A stretch of 64,000 nt of DNA from Coriobacteriaceae bacterium (lineage in GTDB: Bacteria; Actinomycetota; Coriobacteriia; Coriobacteriales; Coriobacteriaceae): NCBI GenBank assembly GCA_902364645.1, contig CABJEP010000005.1:1-64000 (forward strand), written 5' to 3'. Both the position numbers and the translations under genes were made by a program. Below, piece by piece: positions 40,582 through 48,657 of this stretch. The notes under the pieces were generated by a model. The model was not told the DNA's origin and made no database searches. It saw only the letters and a list, made by a program, of their open reading frames with translations. Each line of letters opens with the position of its first letter. Positions within the stretch are counted from its first letter, which is position 1.

Positions 40582-42429
40582 ATGTGCGGAATTGTCGGCT
40601 ACACCGGCTCTGATATTGCAAAGAACATACTGGTCACAGGCCTTAAGCGCATGGAGTATCGCGGCTATGACTCCTCGGGCGTTGCGCTCGAGGTGGGCGA
40701 GGGCGCCGCGGCACACCTCGACGTCATCCGCCGCGTGGGCAAGGTTGCGGGCCTGGAGAGCGAGCTTTCCAACATCGACAGCGACGCTACCTGCGGTATC
40801 GGTCACACCCGTTGGGCCACCCACGGCAAGCCCTCCGTCGTTAACGCTCACCCCCACACCAGCTGCGACGGTCGTATCGCCATCGTCCACAACGGCATCA
40901 TCGAGAACTTCGCCGAGCTGCGCGAAGAGCTGGAGGGCCGCGGCCACCACTTTAAGAGCGAGACCGATACCGAGGTCTTCGCGCATCTGATCGAAGAGGC
41001 TTATGCTGAGACGCACGACCTGATGGCCTCCGTGCGCGAGGCTTGCACCCACGTGGTCGGTGCCTATGGTCTGGCCGCCGTGTGCGCTGACGAGCCCGGC
41101 GTGATCGCCGTGGCCCGCAAGGATTCCCCGATCGTAGTCGGCGTGGGCGAAACCGGCTCCTATGTTGCTTCCGATGTCATCGCGCTCATCGACGCCACCC
41201 GCGATGTCGTGGTGCTCGAAGACGGTCAGTTTGCCAAGCTCACGCCCGCGGGCGTCGAGTACACCGACGAGGCCGGCAACGTTATCGAGCCCAAGGTCAC
41301 CCACATCGACTGGGACCTAGACATGGCCGAAAAGGGTGGCTACCCCGACTTTATGCTCAAGGAGATCCACGAGCAGCCTCGCGTTGTGCGCGACACGCTG
41401 GTCGGTCGTATGACGCCGGCCGGCGAGCTCGACATCGACGAGCTGGGCCTTTCGCTCGAGGAGCTCAACGACATCGACCGCGTCTACGTGATCGCCTGCG
41501 GCACCAGCTACCACGCCGGACTCATCGCCAAGAACCTTATCGAGGGTTGGGCTCGCATCCCCACCGAGGTTGAGGCGGCCAGCGAGTTCCGTTACCGCAA
41601 TCCCATCATTACGCCGACGACGCTCGTCGTTGCCGTGTCCCAGTCGGGCGAGACGGCCGATACCCTTGCCGCCATTCGCGACGCGCGCATCAAGGGCGCC
41701 AAGGTCTTCGGCATCACCAACGTGGTGGGCAGCCCGGTGGCGCGTGAGAGCGACGGCGTCATCTACACCAAGGCCAACAAGGAGATCGCGGTCGCCTCGA
41801 CCAAGAGCTTTATCGGTCAGGTCGTGAGCCTTACGCTGCTGGCTCTGCTGCTGGCGCAGGTTAAGTACCGTCTGACCACCAAGCAGGCGCGCATGCTGTT
41901 CCGCGAGCTTTCCGATACGGCCGAGCAGATCCAGTGGATTTTGGATACCCAGACCGAGGCCGTTCATGAGGCCGCCCTGCTGTGCAAGGACGCGCAGTCG
42001 GCGCTGTTCGTGGGCCGTGGCATGGGTGCCGCTATTTCCTACGAGGGCGCACTCAAGCTCAAGGAGGTCAGCTACCTGCATGCCGAGGCCTACGCCGCTG
42101 GCGAGATGAAGCACGGCCCCATTGCCCTGATCGACCCGGGCTTCCCTGTCATCGCTGTGGCCACCAAGAGTGCCACCTACGACAAGACCGTGTCGAACCT
42201 CATGGAGTGCAAGGCGCGTGGCGCCAAGGTCATCGTCGTTGCCACCGAGGGTGACGAGGAGATCAACAAGATTGCCGATTGCATCATCCGCGTGCGGGCC
42301 GTCCGCGACGTGTTCAGCCCCATCACCGCGAGCGTCCCGCTGCAGCTGCTCGCCCGCGAGGTCGCCATCCTGCGCGGTTGCGACGTTGACCAACCTCGTA
42401 ACCTGGCGAAAAGCGTTACTGTCGAGTAG
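40582..42429 (+). CDS. glmS: Glutamine--fructose-6-phosphate aminotransferase (isomerizing)
   Basis: Makes glucosamine 6-phosphate from fructose 6-phosphate and glutamine, the first step to UDP-GlcNAc and peptidoglycan. 615 residues, standard length. The Ntn glutaminase domain begins MCGIVGYTGSD with the catalytic Cys exposed after Met removal. Two SIS domains follow, with CGTSYHAGLIAKNLIEG, SQSGETADTLAA, the STKSF block and the C-terminal RNLAKSVTVE. The ATG follows GAAGGGA. No glmS ribozyme precedes it, in line with its absence outside Firmicutes-type bacteria. A perfect terminator follows, so the gene is monocistronic. Confidence 0.97.
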   Translation: MCGIVGYTGSDIAKNILVTGLKRMEYRGYDSSGVALEVGEGAAAHLDVIRRVGKVAGLESELSNIDSDATCGIGHTRWATHGKPSVVNAHPHTSCDGRIAIVHNGIIENFAELREELEGRGHHFKSETDTEVFAHLIEEAYAETHDLMASVREACTHVVGAYGLAAVCADEPGVIAVARKDSPIVVGVGETGSYVASDVIALIDATRDVVVLEDGQFAKLTPAGVEYTDEAGNVIEPKVTHIDWDLDMAEKGGYPDFMLKEIHEQPRVVRDTLVGRMTPAGELDIDELGLSLEELNDIDRVYVIACGTSYHAGLIAKNLIEGWARIPTEVEAASEFRYRNPIITPTTLVVAVSQSGETADTLAAIRDARIKGAKVFGITNVVGSPVARESDGVIYTKANKEIAVASTKSFIGQVVSLTLLALLLAQVKYRLTTKQARMLFRELSDTAEQIQWILDTQTEAVHEAALLCKDAQSALFVGRGMGAAISYEGALKLKEVSYLHAEAYAAGEMKHGPIALIDPGFPVIAVATKSATYDKTVSNLMECKARGAKVIVVATEGDEEINKIADCIIRVRAVRDVFSPITASVPLQLLAREVAILRGCDVDQPRNLAKSVTVE

Positions 42430-42452
42430 TTGGTTCCGCCGTTCTAACGACC

Positions 42453-42493
42453 AAGGCCCGGCTCCGCGTCATCAGACGGAGCCGGGCCTTTTT
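42453..42493 (+). terminator. Intrinsic terminator after glmS
   Basis: AAGGCCCGGCTCCG (42453-42466) and CGGAGCCGGGCCTT (42477-42490) make a perfect 14-bp stem followed by TTT. Confidence 0.9.
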
Positions 42494-42501
42494 GTACGGA
42501 G

Positions 42502-42540
42502 AAACCAGCACAAAGGTGCCTGTCCCCTTTGTGGTGGTTT
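42502..42540. repeat. GGGACAG-type palindromic repeat, copy 5
   Basis: AAACCAGCACAAAG (42502-42515) pairs with CTTTGTGGTGGTTT (42527-42540) with one mismatch; the loop holds GTGCCTGTCCC. Nearly identical to the copy at 40388-40434 over CACAAAGGTGCCTGTCCCC. Confidence 0.75.
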
Positions 42541-42547
42541 TGGCAGG

Positions 42548-43249
42548 TTAGCGGAGCTTACTGGTCTCGAAGTACTCGGGGAACTGGTCCAGAACCTCGG
42601 TTTGGTTGCGGAACATCATGTGCAGGTGCTTGCTGACCAAAAAGCTCGCTTCGATGGGGTCGCGACCGGCGATAGCGCGGCGAATCTGCTTGTGCTCGTT
42701 CACGATGTCCTGATTGTCGAGAACCTGCGTGGCGGCGCGCAGCCAGCGGAAGCGCTCCAGGTCGGCATTGGTCTCTTCGAGCCACGACCACACGGTGCTG
42801 CGACATGCGATGCTAAAAATCATGTGATGCATGAGGTTGTCGCTCAAAAAGAAGCCGATGCGATCCTCTTCGGCCATGGCCTTTTCCTGCAGCACGATGG
42901 CGCGGTCGAGCTGCTCGATGCCGGCCGACGTGGCGCGCGCACAGCACTCCACAATCACCTGCTTTTCCAGATGCTCGCGGATGTAACAGGCACTCTCGGC
43001 AAGGGTGAGGTTGATGGGTGAGACGTAGGTGCCGCTCTGGGGCACGGTGCGCACCAGGCCTTCCTGCGCCAAGCGAACCAAAGCCTCGCGCACGGGCGTG
43101 CGCCCCATATCCAGGTCGTCGCAAAGTTGCTTGACGCCCAGCTTTTCGCCCGGCTTGTAGTCCAGGTAGACGATTTTGCGTCGAATGGTGTGGTAGGACT
43201 GGTCCTGTAGGCTCGTTTCCTGCTCGCCGACGTGCATCGATTCTTCCAT
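42548..43249 (-). CDS. GntR-family regulator, FadR/FCD subgroup
   Basis: A protein of about 233 residues. The winged-helix domain is seen in KPGEKLGVKQLCDDLDMG and RTPVREALVRLAQEGLV, the GntR signature. The C-terminal all-helical FCD domain carries the metal or ligand His residues (HHMIFSIACRS and NEHKQIRRAI). The start at 43249 is preferred because GAGG is five bases upstream; an ATG at 43279 would add ten residues without a ribosome site. It is divergent from the yeiH-like exporter gene 193 bp away and probably regulates it. Inducer unknown, usually an organic acid for this subgroup. Confidence 0.88.
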   Translation of the reverse strand: MEESMHVGEQETSLQDQSYHTIRRKIVYLDYKPGEKLGVKQLCDDLDMGRTPVREALVRLAQEGLVRTVPQSGTYVSPINLTLAESACYIREHLEKQVIVECCARATSAGIEQLDRAIVLQEKAMAEEDRIGFFLSDNLMHHMIFSIACRSTVWSWLEETNADLERFRWLRAATQVLDNQDIVNEHKQIRRAIAGRDPIEASFLVSKHLHMMFRNQTEVLDQFPEYFETSKLR

Positions 43250-43442
43250 AGCGCCTCGCAACTGTTCTATCAAACTCATATGTCAGTTGTTAATTATGCC
43301 GCGAATCAGCTTTCCGCGGTGGGTAATTCGGCTGTTGCCCAAGAACTATTGCGGCATCTTAGTCTTTGTTTACGCAAGGCTGCGCTCAATGTTGCCGTAT
43401 CATAAGCCGTCGCAAACGTGAAAGAGAAAGAAGGAATCCCAT

Positions 43443-44477
43443 ATGCAACTGGCGAATATCGTACGCGAGCGCTGGAAGGGTGTCTTGTTCTGCCTGATCA
43501 TCGCTATCCCCGCAACGCTGCTCGGCAAACAGATTGAGGTGGTCGGTGGGCCGGTATTCGCCATCCTCTTCGGCATGGTTCTGGCGCTCGTCTTTCCCAA
43601 GAATCGCCGCGAACAGCTCGCCGTCGGTGTCACCTATACGTCTAAAAAAGTCTTGCAGTACGCGGTTATCCTGCTTGGCTTTGGCATGAACCTCTCCCAG
43701 ATTCTGTCCAAGGGCGCCCAGTCGCTACCGATTATCGTGGCGACAATCTCGACCTCGCTTGTCATCGCCTTTGTGCTCTGCCGCGTTATGAACGTGCCGA
43801 GCAAGATCGCGACGCTTGTGGGCGTGGGCTCGTCAATTTGCGGCGGTTCTGCCATCGCCGCGACCGCGCCCGTCATCGATGCCGACGATCGCGAGATTGC
43901 CCAGGCTATTTCGGTCATCTTCCTGTTTAACGTTATCGCGGCGCTCGTGTTTCCGACGCTCGGCGGTATGCTCGGGCTGACCAACGAGGGCTTTGGCCTG
44001 TTTGCCGGCACCGCCATCAACGACACCTCGTCCGTAACGGCTGCAGCGAGCGCTTGGGACAGCATGCATCCCGGCGCCAATGTGCTCGAGAGCGCCACGG
44101 TGGTCAAGCTCACCAGGACGCTGGCCATTATTCCCATCACGTTGGTCCTCGCATGCTGGCAGATGCATCTGGCGCGCAAGGCCGGCGGCGACGCCAAAAG
44201 CACGTTCTCGCTTAAACGCGCGTTTCCCATGTTTGTGCTGTTCTTTGTGCTGGCGAGCGTAATCACCACGGTGCTTCAGCTTCCCGTGTCCATCACGGCG
44301 CCCATCAAGGAGCTGTCGAAGTTCTTTATCGTGATGGCCATGGCGGCTATTGGCTTTAATACCGATATCGTCGAGCTGGTCAAAAAGGGCGGCAAGCCCA
44401 TCGCGCTGGGCTTTTGCTGCTGGATTGGCATTGCGTGCATGAGTTTGGGAATGCAGCACGTGCTGGGAATCTGGTAG
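43443..44477 (+). CDS. YeiH/UPF0324-family putative sulfate/sulfonate exporter-like membrane protein
   Basis: A 344-residue integral membrane protein with about ten helices. The family hallmark GVGSSICGGSAIAATAPVI is near residues 128-146, with GTAINDTSSVTAAA further on. UPF0324 (PSE family) proteins are poorly characterised; some relatives have been linked to sulfite or sulfonate export, and the FCD-type regulator encoded divergently suits an anion or organic-acid response. The start has AAGGAAT upstream. No terminator with a T run is seen directly after it; a nested stem-loop lies at 44531-44607. Confidence 0.85.
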   Translation: MQLANIVRERWKGVLFCLIIAIPATLLGKQIEVVGGPVFAILFGMVLALVFPKNRREQLAVGVTYTSKKVLQYAVILLGFGMNLSQILSKGAQSLPIIVATISTSLVIAFVLCRVMNVPSKIATLVGVGSSICGGSAIAATAPVIDADDREIAQAISVIFLFNVIAALVFPTLGGMLGLTNEGFGLFAGTAINDTSSVTAAASAWDSMHPGANVLESATVVKLTRTLAIIPITLVLACWQMHLARKAGGDAKSTFSLKRAFPMFVLFFVLASVITTVLQLPVSITAPIKELSKFFIVMAMAAIGFNTDIVELVKKGGKPIALGFCCWIGIACMSLGMQHVLGIW

Positions 44478-44530
44478 AGAAGTAGCTTATTCGCGTGCTG
44501 GTTGCTGGTTGCTGGTGAGCGCAAGCCTGC

Positions 44531-44607
44531 GGTGGAGCGATAGGAGCTCTTGCGGGTATGGCTTGTCCGCAGGTTTATAAGTCCCGAAGAGCTCTTATCG
44601 CCCCGCC
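44531..44607. repeat. Nested hairpin after the YeiH gene
   Basis: Outer arms 44531-44551 and 44587-44607 match at 18 of 21 positions (two of the rest are G-U pairs) and contain GAGCTCTT. An inner GCGG/CCGC stem (44552-44555 with 44567-44570) sits inside. Similar in build to the elements at 11690 and 55459. Confidence 0.55.
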
Positions 44608-44750
44608 AGGATGGCGATGCGGGGCAACACCTATACTCGCAGGACGGCGCTTTCTGCCCTATAGTGTTTGGTGAGCAATATCGTTCAATTTTGAAACACT
44701 CGGTCGTGCGACCGTCGGCGGTTGCACGTCGCCGCGGACAGGGGCAAATC

Positions 44751-45968
44751 ATGGATAGCGATGCCAAGCTGAACATCTTGACCGAGGCCCTGGCTGCTGC
44801 CGGGGCCTCGGCATTGGCAATCGATGCGCGTGGGGATGTCGCGATTTCGACCATGAATGACGCGGCGCTTGAGCGGGATGTGGCGGCTTTTGTCGCTGAG
44901 CGCCTCGACCGTATAGGAGACGGCGCGCGTCTGGTTATGGGGCGTGCGGGTACGCGCCTGAGCCTGACCGTTCGCCCCACCGACAAAGAAGGCGGGGGCC
45001 TTTGGGTCGTCGTGGTCCGCGAGGTACGCGGCGCCGCGGCACATGCGGGCATCGAGTGGCTCAACGCCGACGAAGTTGAGGCCCGCTACGAATCGAGCGC
45101 GTACGGCATCGTTGAGGGGGCGGCCTCGGTAGCTGCGCCGGTCGCCGAGAGCTACGCGCGCGGTGTGCCCCTTATGCTCGAGGGCGAGCTGGGAGCGGGT
45201 CAGGTCGAGATAGCCAAGCGCCTCTATCTGGACGGTCCTTTTGCCGATCAACCCTTTGTTGCCGTTGCGCTCGATGAGCTTGCCGATCGCGGTTGGCGCC
45301 ACGTGCTCAAAAGCGCCGAATCGCCGTTGTTCCAAACGGGGCTGACACTTTGCATTGCGGGCTGGAATGCGGTTGGCCCCCAGCGCCTTCGCGAGCTCGT
45401 TTCCACGATGGCCGACACCGCGTTGGCGACGCGCTGCCATGTGGTGCTGACGGCGAATGACATGCCGGGCGGCAGCGAAAGTGATCAAGCCGCCTTTGTG
45501 ACCGAGCGCTTCGCCTGTGCGGTGAGCGTGGCGCCGGCAATCGTCGAGCAGGGAGCCGCGTCGACGAAGGTTGCGCGCTATTTGGAATATCTCGCTGGTG
45601 CATTTGGGACGGCAGCGCCCACGCTGTCTGTCGCGGCGACGAAGGCGCTCGATGCTTACCGCTGGCCGCGCAACTATCTGCAGCTCCGCGAGGTCTCGGA
45701 ACGACTGTATATATTGGTGGGGACGGGCACGGTGGATCGCGCTGTGGCGGAGGAAGTGCTAGCCCAAGAGGACGTGATTAAGACCGCAACCTTTGGCGCC
45801 CCGACACTCGAAAGTGACCTGTATATCCTGCGACCGCTGGCCGATACCGAGCGAGATATCGCGCATCTGGTTGTAGATCATCTACACGGCAACCGAACCC
45901 GTGCGGCGGAGGTGCTGGGCATAAGCCGTACAACGCTGTGGCGCTTGCTGAAGGACGATGACCGTTGA
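44751..45968 (+). CDS. Enhancer-binding-protein-like regulator with degenerate AAA domain and Fis-type HTH
   Basis: A 405-residue protein shaped like a sigma-54 activator but changed. Residues 1-115 form a sensor-like domain. The AAA-like domain has GELGAGQVEIA where Walker A (G-E-x-G-x-G-K-E) should be, so the ATP lysine is gone, and no GAFTGA loop exists. The C-terminus is a clear Fis HTH: HLHGNRTRAAEVLGISRTTLWRLLKD. Such a protein cannot remodel sigma-54 polymerase and probably works as a conventional DNA-binding regulator, like TyrR. ATG 44751 is the start since TATAGT at 44660-44665 looks like its -10 box. Targets unknown. Confidence 0.8.
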   Translation: MDSDAKLNILTEALAAAGASALAIDARGDVAISTMNDAALERDVAAFVAERLDRIGDGARLVMGRAGTRLSLTVRPTDKEGGGLWVVVVREVRGAAAHAGIEWLNADEVEARYESSAYGIVEGAASVAAPVAESYARGVPLMLEGELGAGQVEIAKRLYLDGPFADQPFVAVALDELADRGWRHVLKSAESPLFQTGLTLCIAGWNAVGPQRLRELVSTMADTALATRCHVVLTANDMPGGSESDQAAFVTERFACAVSVAPAIVEQGAASTKVARYLEYLAGAFGTAAPTLSVAATKALDAYRWPRNYLQLREVSERLYILVGTGTVDRAVAEEVLAQEDVIKTATFGAPTLESDLYILRPLADTERDIAHLVVDHLHGNRTRAAEVLGISRTTLWRLLKDDDR

Positions 45969-46052
45969 GCGAGGCGCCCGTGACCGCGCGCGACGCGTGT
46001 GCTACAGTCCAAAGCGTTATTGTTTCGATTTGGTTACGGCGTGCGAGGGCAT

Positions 46053-46628
46053 ATGGCTGAGACTTCAAAACCGAGCCGCAGAAGGCGGAGTGCCGCGCCG
46101 GTTAACCGACGCACGACATCGGTGACGTGGGGCAAACACGCCTCGGGGTTTGATGGCTCGTTCAAGCGCACTAAATATGGCTATCCTTCGGCAAGCGCTC
46201 GCTTGGCCATGCAGGCCGAGTCGTCGCTGTGGGGCCGCAAGCGCGTGGTGGGCTCAAAGCTCAAGCACGACGGAACGCTCGGTTACATCAGCCGCGGGGC
46301 GGCTCGTCGCAGCGGGCTCAATCCCGCCGGCTGGCATCGCTACGTGCCGATCGTGGCTGTCGTTGCAGCGATCGTCATCGCACTCGCTGCGCTTGGCTAC
46401 GCCGGCGGCGGCGCCAACTTGGACGCAATGTTTAAATCGCCCGAGCTCGCACATGCAGGCATAGAAGTTGTCGAGGGCGCACAGGTCCAGACGGGCGTCG
46501 CGCCCCAGCGCGGAATCGTTGCGGCGGTCACCACCATCGCCGATGCTCAAAAGGACGAGGACGAGCAAGACGACGACGCCGAAACGACCCAGACGAACGA
46601 AACGACGACAACTCCATCGGCAAGATAA
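46053..46628 (+). CDS. Hypothetical basic protein with one membrane helix
   Basis: A 191-residue protein I do not recognise. Residues 1-95 are very basic (SRRRRSAAPVNRRTTSV and many K/R/G/S). Residues about 97-116 are a membrane helix (VPIVAVVAAIVIALAALGYA). The rest is extracytoplasmic in the predicted layout and ends in an acidic and Thr-rich tail (KDEDEQDDDAETTQTNE). The positive-inside rule puts the N-terminus in the cytoplasm. The start ATG at 46053 follows CGAGGGC. It stands alone behind the Fis-type regulator gene with 84 bp between. No catalytic motif is visible. Confidence 0.65.
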   Translation: MAETSKPSRRRRSAAPVNRRTTSVTWGKHASGFDGSFKRTKYGYPSASARLAMQAESSLWGRKRVVGSKLKHDGTLGYISRGAARRSGLNPAGWHRYVPIVAVVAAIVIALAALGYAGGGANLDAMFKSPELAHAGIEVVEGAQVQTGVAPQRGIVAAVTTIADAQKDEDEQDDDAETTQTNETTTTPSAR

Positions 46629-46867
46629 GTTGCGAGCGGAGCAGCAAATTTGGGACGGGGCCTTTTAGCTGCCCAAGTGTCGAATGTCAACAGTGGCGCA
46701 CCTGATGTCAGTCGCCAACAGCGAGCGAGCCGCATTTGCGCCAAGGTGACGTGAAATGAGAGGGCGCTGACCTTCTGGTCGCGCCCTCAAAATTGAACGT
46801 CAGATTGACGTGAATGCGGCCCGCGCAGCGTCAGCGGGTCCGCCGTTCGTTAGAACGGCGGAACTAA
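46629..46867. other. Non-coding stretch with hairpins and a repeat fragment
   Basis: Besides the two stem-loops, the sequence AAATTTGGGACGGGGCC (about 46647-46663) repeats the outer arm of the palindrome at 59496-59575, but without its partner arm. ACGTCAGATTGACGT near 46798 is a small inverted repeat. No gene seen. Confidence 0.45.
46760..46788. terminator. Hairpin between convergent genes
   Basis: GAGGGCGC (46760-46767) pairs with GCGCCCTC (46781-46788). The tail is AAAATTG, so it works better for minus-strand transcripts running left than as a classic plus-strand terminator. A second perfect 10-bp stem lies at 46839-46862. Confidence 0.5.
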
Positions 46868-47389
46868 TTACTTCACGTACACCACGTTGTCGCGGCGCGG
46901 CTTTGCCTCGGGAAGCGTGTCTTCGGCATAGCCCAGAATGCAGTGACCGACACCGCGCAGGCTGCCGTCGGCGGGCAGGCCCCAGCTGGCCAGCAGCTCC
47001 AGGCCCTCGGGCGAGTCAAAGACCTCATGTGCGCGGTGAATCCAGCACGAATCGACACCCAGTGCATAGGCGGCGTTGAGCAGGTTGCCCATGGCGAGCG
47101 AACCGTCTTCCAGATGCGTTGGCACGCTGCGGTCAACCAGCACCACCACAACGGTCTTGGCGCCATAGAAGGGGTCACCTTTGCTGCCCATGACCTGGTC
47201 GTTGAGCTGTGAGAGACGCTCAACGGTTGCGGGGTCGGTGACGGCGACAAACGTCACCGGCTGGCGGCCCATGCCGCTCGGTGCATATTGGCCGGCTTCG
47301 ATAATACGTGCAAGCTTCTCGGCCTCGACGGGACGATCGCTGTATTTGCGGCAGCTGCGGCGGTGAATGAGCGCTTCGATGGTTTCCAT
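46868..47389 (-). CDS. Nitroreductase-family protein
   Basis: A 173-residue FMN-dependent nitroreductase-fold protein. It starts METIEALIHRRSCRKYSDRPV, the FMN-phosphate RRSxRxY block, and has QYAPSGMGRQPVTFVAVTD, the AMGNLLNAAYALGVDSCWI helix block and the C-terminal GHCILGYAEDT. This is the small single-domain type that uses NAD(P)H to reduce nitroaromatics, quinones or similar compounds. The start at 47389 follows AAGGAGACACC, a perfect ribosome site; an upstream ATG at 47485 is unlikely. Physiological substrate unknown. Confidence 0.9.
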   Translation of the reverse strand: METIEALIHRRSCRKYSDRPVEAEKLARIIEAGQYAPSGMGRQPVTFVAVTDPATVERLSQLNDQVMGSKGDPFYGAKTVVVVLVDRSVPTHLEDGSLAMGNLLNAAYALGVDSCWIHRAHEVFDSPEGLELLASWGLPADGSLRGVGHCILGYAEDTLPEAKPRRDNVVYVK

Positions 47390-47684
47390 GGTGTCTCCTT
47401 GTGGTGGCGTTGCAGATGCCACGTTCATACCCGTCGGGCTCAAACGATAGACGGTCAATTGCCCGGCCAAAAGGATAGATTCCAATTGGGAAAGTAGGTT
47501 TGCATAAAAGTACCTTCAGAATGTGACAAACCAATGGGATGGTTAAACGTTTTATCCCGTCTACCCTGCGGTTTTTTACCACTTGCCTAAATGACGAACG
47601 CATAACCTCTGATAAAGGTTTTACTAAAGAAGTACCAACGTTTATCAATGCGCCGTGGTGGCGCCGGGCCAGGAGGTAACTATC
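47390..47684. other. Divergent region between nitroreductase and a small protein gene
   Basis: This 295-bp AT-rich stretch contains GGTTAAACGTTTTATCC (near 47542), a near-palindrome centred on CG, and TGATAAA ... TTTATCA (about 47610-47646), an inverted pair with a roughly 23-nt spacer. Both look like operator sequence. No gene found. Confidence 0.4.
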
Positions 47685-47975
47685 ATGTTCCAGGCTGGAG
47701 ATGTCGTCGAGACCGATTTCGAAGGATTTCTGAAGCTGCTGCGTTCCAAGACGCGCGCTTTTGTGACGATTGACAACCACGAGTACTACATCACACATAC
47801 CGATGGGTACTGGCGTGTTCAGGATTGTGAGGCCATCAACGATAAGGGCCACTTTACTGACTGCTCCGAGTTGGTCAATACGGTCTGCGAGGTTGTTGAG
47901 CTGCCTTGGATCTGCGGCAAGAGCCTGCATGACAGCTTTGCGGGCGCTACGGTTTACGAGGCCGTCGCTGCCTAA
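47685..47975 (+). CDS. Small hypothetical protein
   Basis: A 96-residue soluble protein, MFQAGDVVETDFEGFLKLLR at its start, with no membrane helix, signal peptide or catalytic motif I can name. It is acidic and has four cysteines (QDCEA, TDCSEL, NTVCEVV, WICGK). AGGAGGT lies 8 bases before the ATG, a very strong ribosome site, so the gene is surely translated. It has an AT-rich promoter region of its own and a terminator just after. Function unknown. Confidence 0.7.
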   Translation: MFQAGDVVETDFEGFLKLLRSKTRAFVTIDNHEYYITHTDGYWRVQDCEAINDKGHFTDCSELVNTVCEVVELPWICGKSLHDSFAGATVYEAVAA

Positions 47976-48002
47976 CAGGCAATAAAACCTGAATTTCACG
48001 TG

Positions 48003-48037
48003 ACCGCTGGCGCCGCCCCCGCGCCGGCGGTCTTTTT
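48003..48037 (+). terminator. Intrinsic terminator
   Basis: ACCGCTGGCGC and GCGCCGGCGGT pair with one or two G-U or mismatched positions, followed by CTTTTTC. Confidence 0.75.
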
Positions 48038-48080
48038 CTGCCGATGGGCCATAAAAGTGCAAGCATTTGCGGAGCGCCTG

Positions 48081-48138
48081 TTGACGATAGTCAAAACTCG
48101 GACTAATCTAGAGACATAAAATTGGTCAAAAATCGGAC
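48081..48138 (+). promoter_or_regulatory. Promoter and operators of the MarR-ABC exporter operon
   Basis: TTGACG (48081-48086), 17 nt, TAATCT (48104-48109) forms the promoter. TTGAC-GATA-GTCAA (48081-48094) is a perfect inverted repeat over the -35. GTCAAAACTCGGAC (48090-48103) and GTCAAAAATCGGAC (48125-48138) are a direct repeat 35 bp apart with one difference. These are good candidates for autoregulation by the MarR protein that follows. Confidence 0.7.
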
Positions 48139-48156
48139 AATCGAATGGTGGGATAG

Positions 48157-48657
48157 ATGAATAGTGCGGTTACGCTGGTCGACTTCGACCGGTTGCTCAA
48201 TGGACTCGACCATATCTATTCGGAGTTCTCGCGCGCCTGCGGTCTTTCGGACTGCGCTTACTGGATGCTCGTCGATACCAGCACGGCGGGCGGCAGTGTT
48301 GCCGTAAGCCGTCTGACAAGCGAATGGTTCTACAGCAAGCAGACTATCAACTCGGCAATTAAAACCTTGACGGCGCGGGGCTTCGCAACGTTGGAGTTTG
48401 CCGAAGGCAGCCGTAAGAACAAGGTTGTGCGTTTGACCGAAGCGGGCATGCGGTTTGCCGAGCGTTATGCGTTGCCGGCACTCAAGGCCGAACAGCGAGC
48501 CTTTGGTGCGCTTGAGCCATGTGAGCAGCGCGAGATTATGCGCTTGATCGGCAAATTCTCTCGGGTGCTCGGCGATGAGTGCGATGCCTTTAAGCAGCAT
48601 ATCGCTGCCGAGAGCCAGGCCGAGAATCAAGGTGAGGGGGAGTCGTGCGACTCTTAA
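48157..48657 (+). CDS. MarR-family transcriptional regulator
   Basis: A 166-residue winged-helix regulator. The DNA-recognition region VSRLTSEWFYSKQTINSAIKTL and the wing with GSRKNKVVRLTEAGMRF are typical of MarR. It overlaps the start of the first ABC exporter gene by 13 bp, so all three genes are one operon. By analogy with MarR-ABC pairs it probably represses the exporter until a drug, peptide or metabolite binds. Repeated sites over its promoter support autoregulation. The ATG at 48157 follows GGTGGGAT, an ordinary ribosome site. Confidence 0.88.
   Translation: MNSAVTLVDFDRLLNGLDHIYSEFSRACGLSDCAYWMLVDTSTAGGSVAVSRLTSEWFYSKQTINSAIKTLTARGFATLEFAEGSRKNKVVRLTEAGMRFAERYALPALKAEQRAFGALEPCEQREIMRLIGKFSRVLGDECDAFKQHIAAESQAENQGEGESCDS

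Noticed and set aside
40388..42540. GGTGCCTGTCCCC repeats as a CRISPR array
   Set aside because: There are only two copies 2 kb apart flanking glmS, with hairpin arms and no regular spacers or cas genes.
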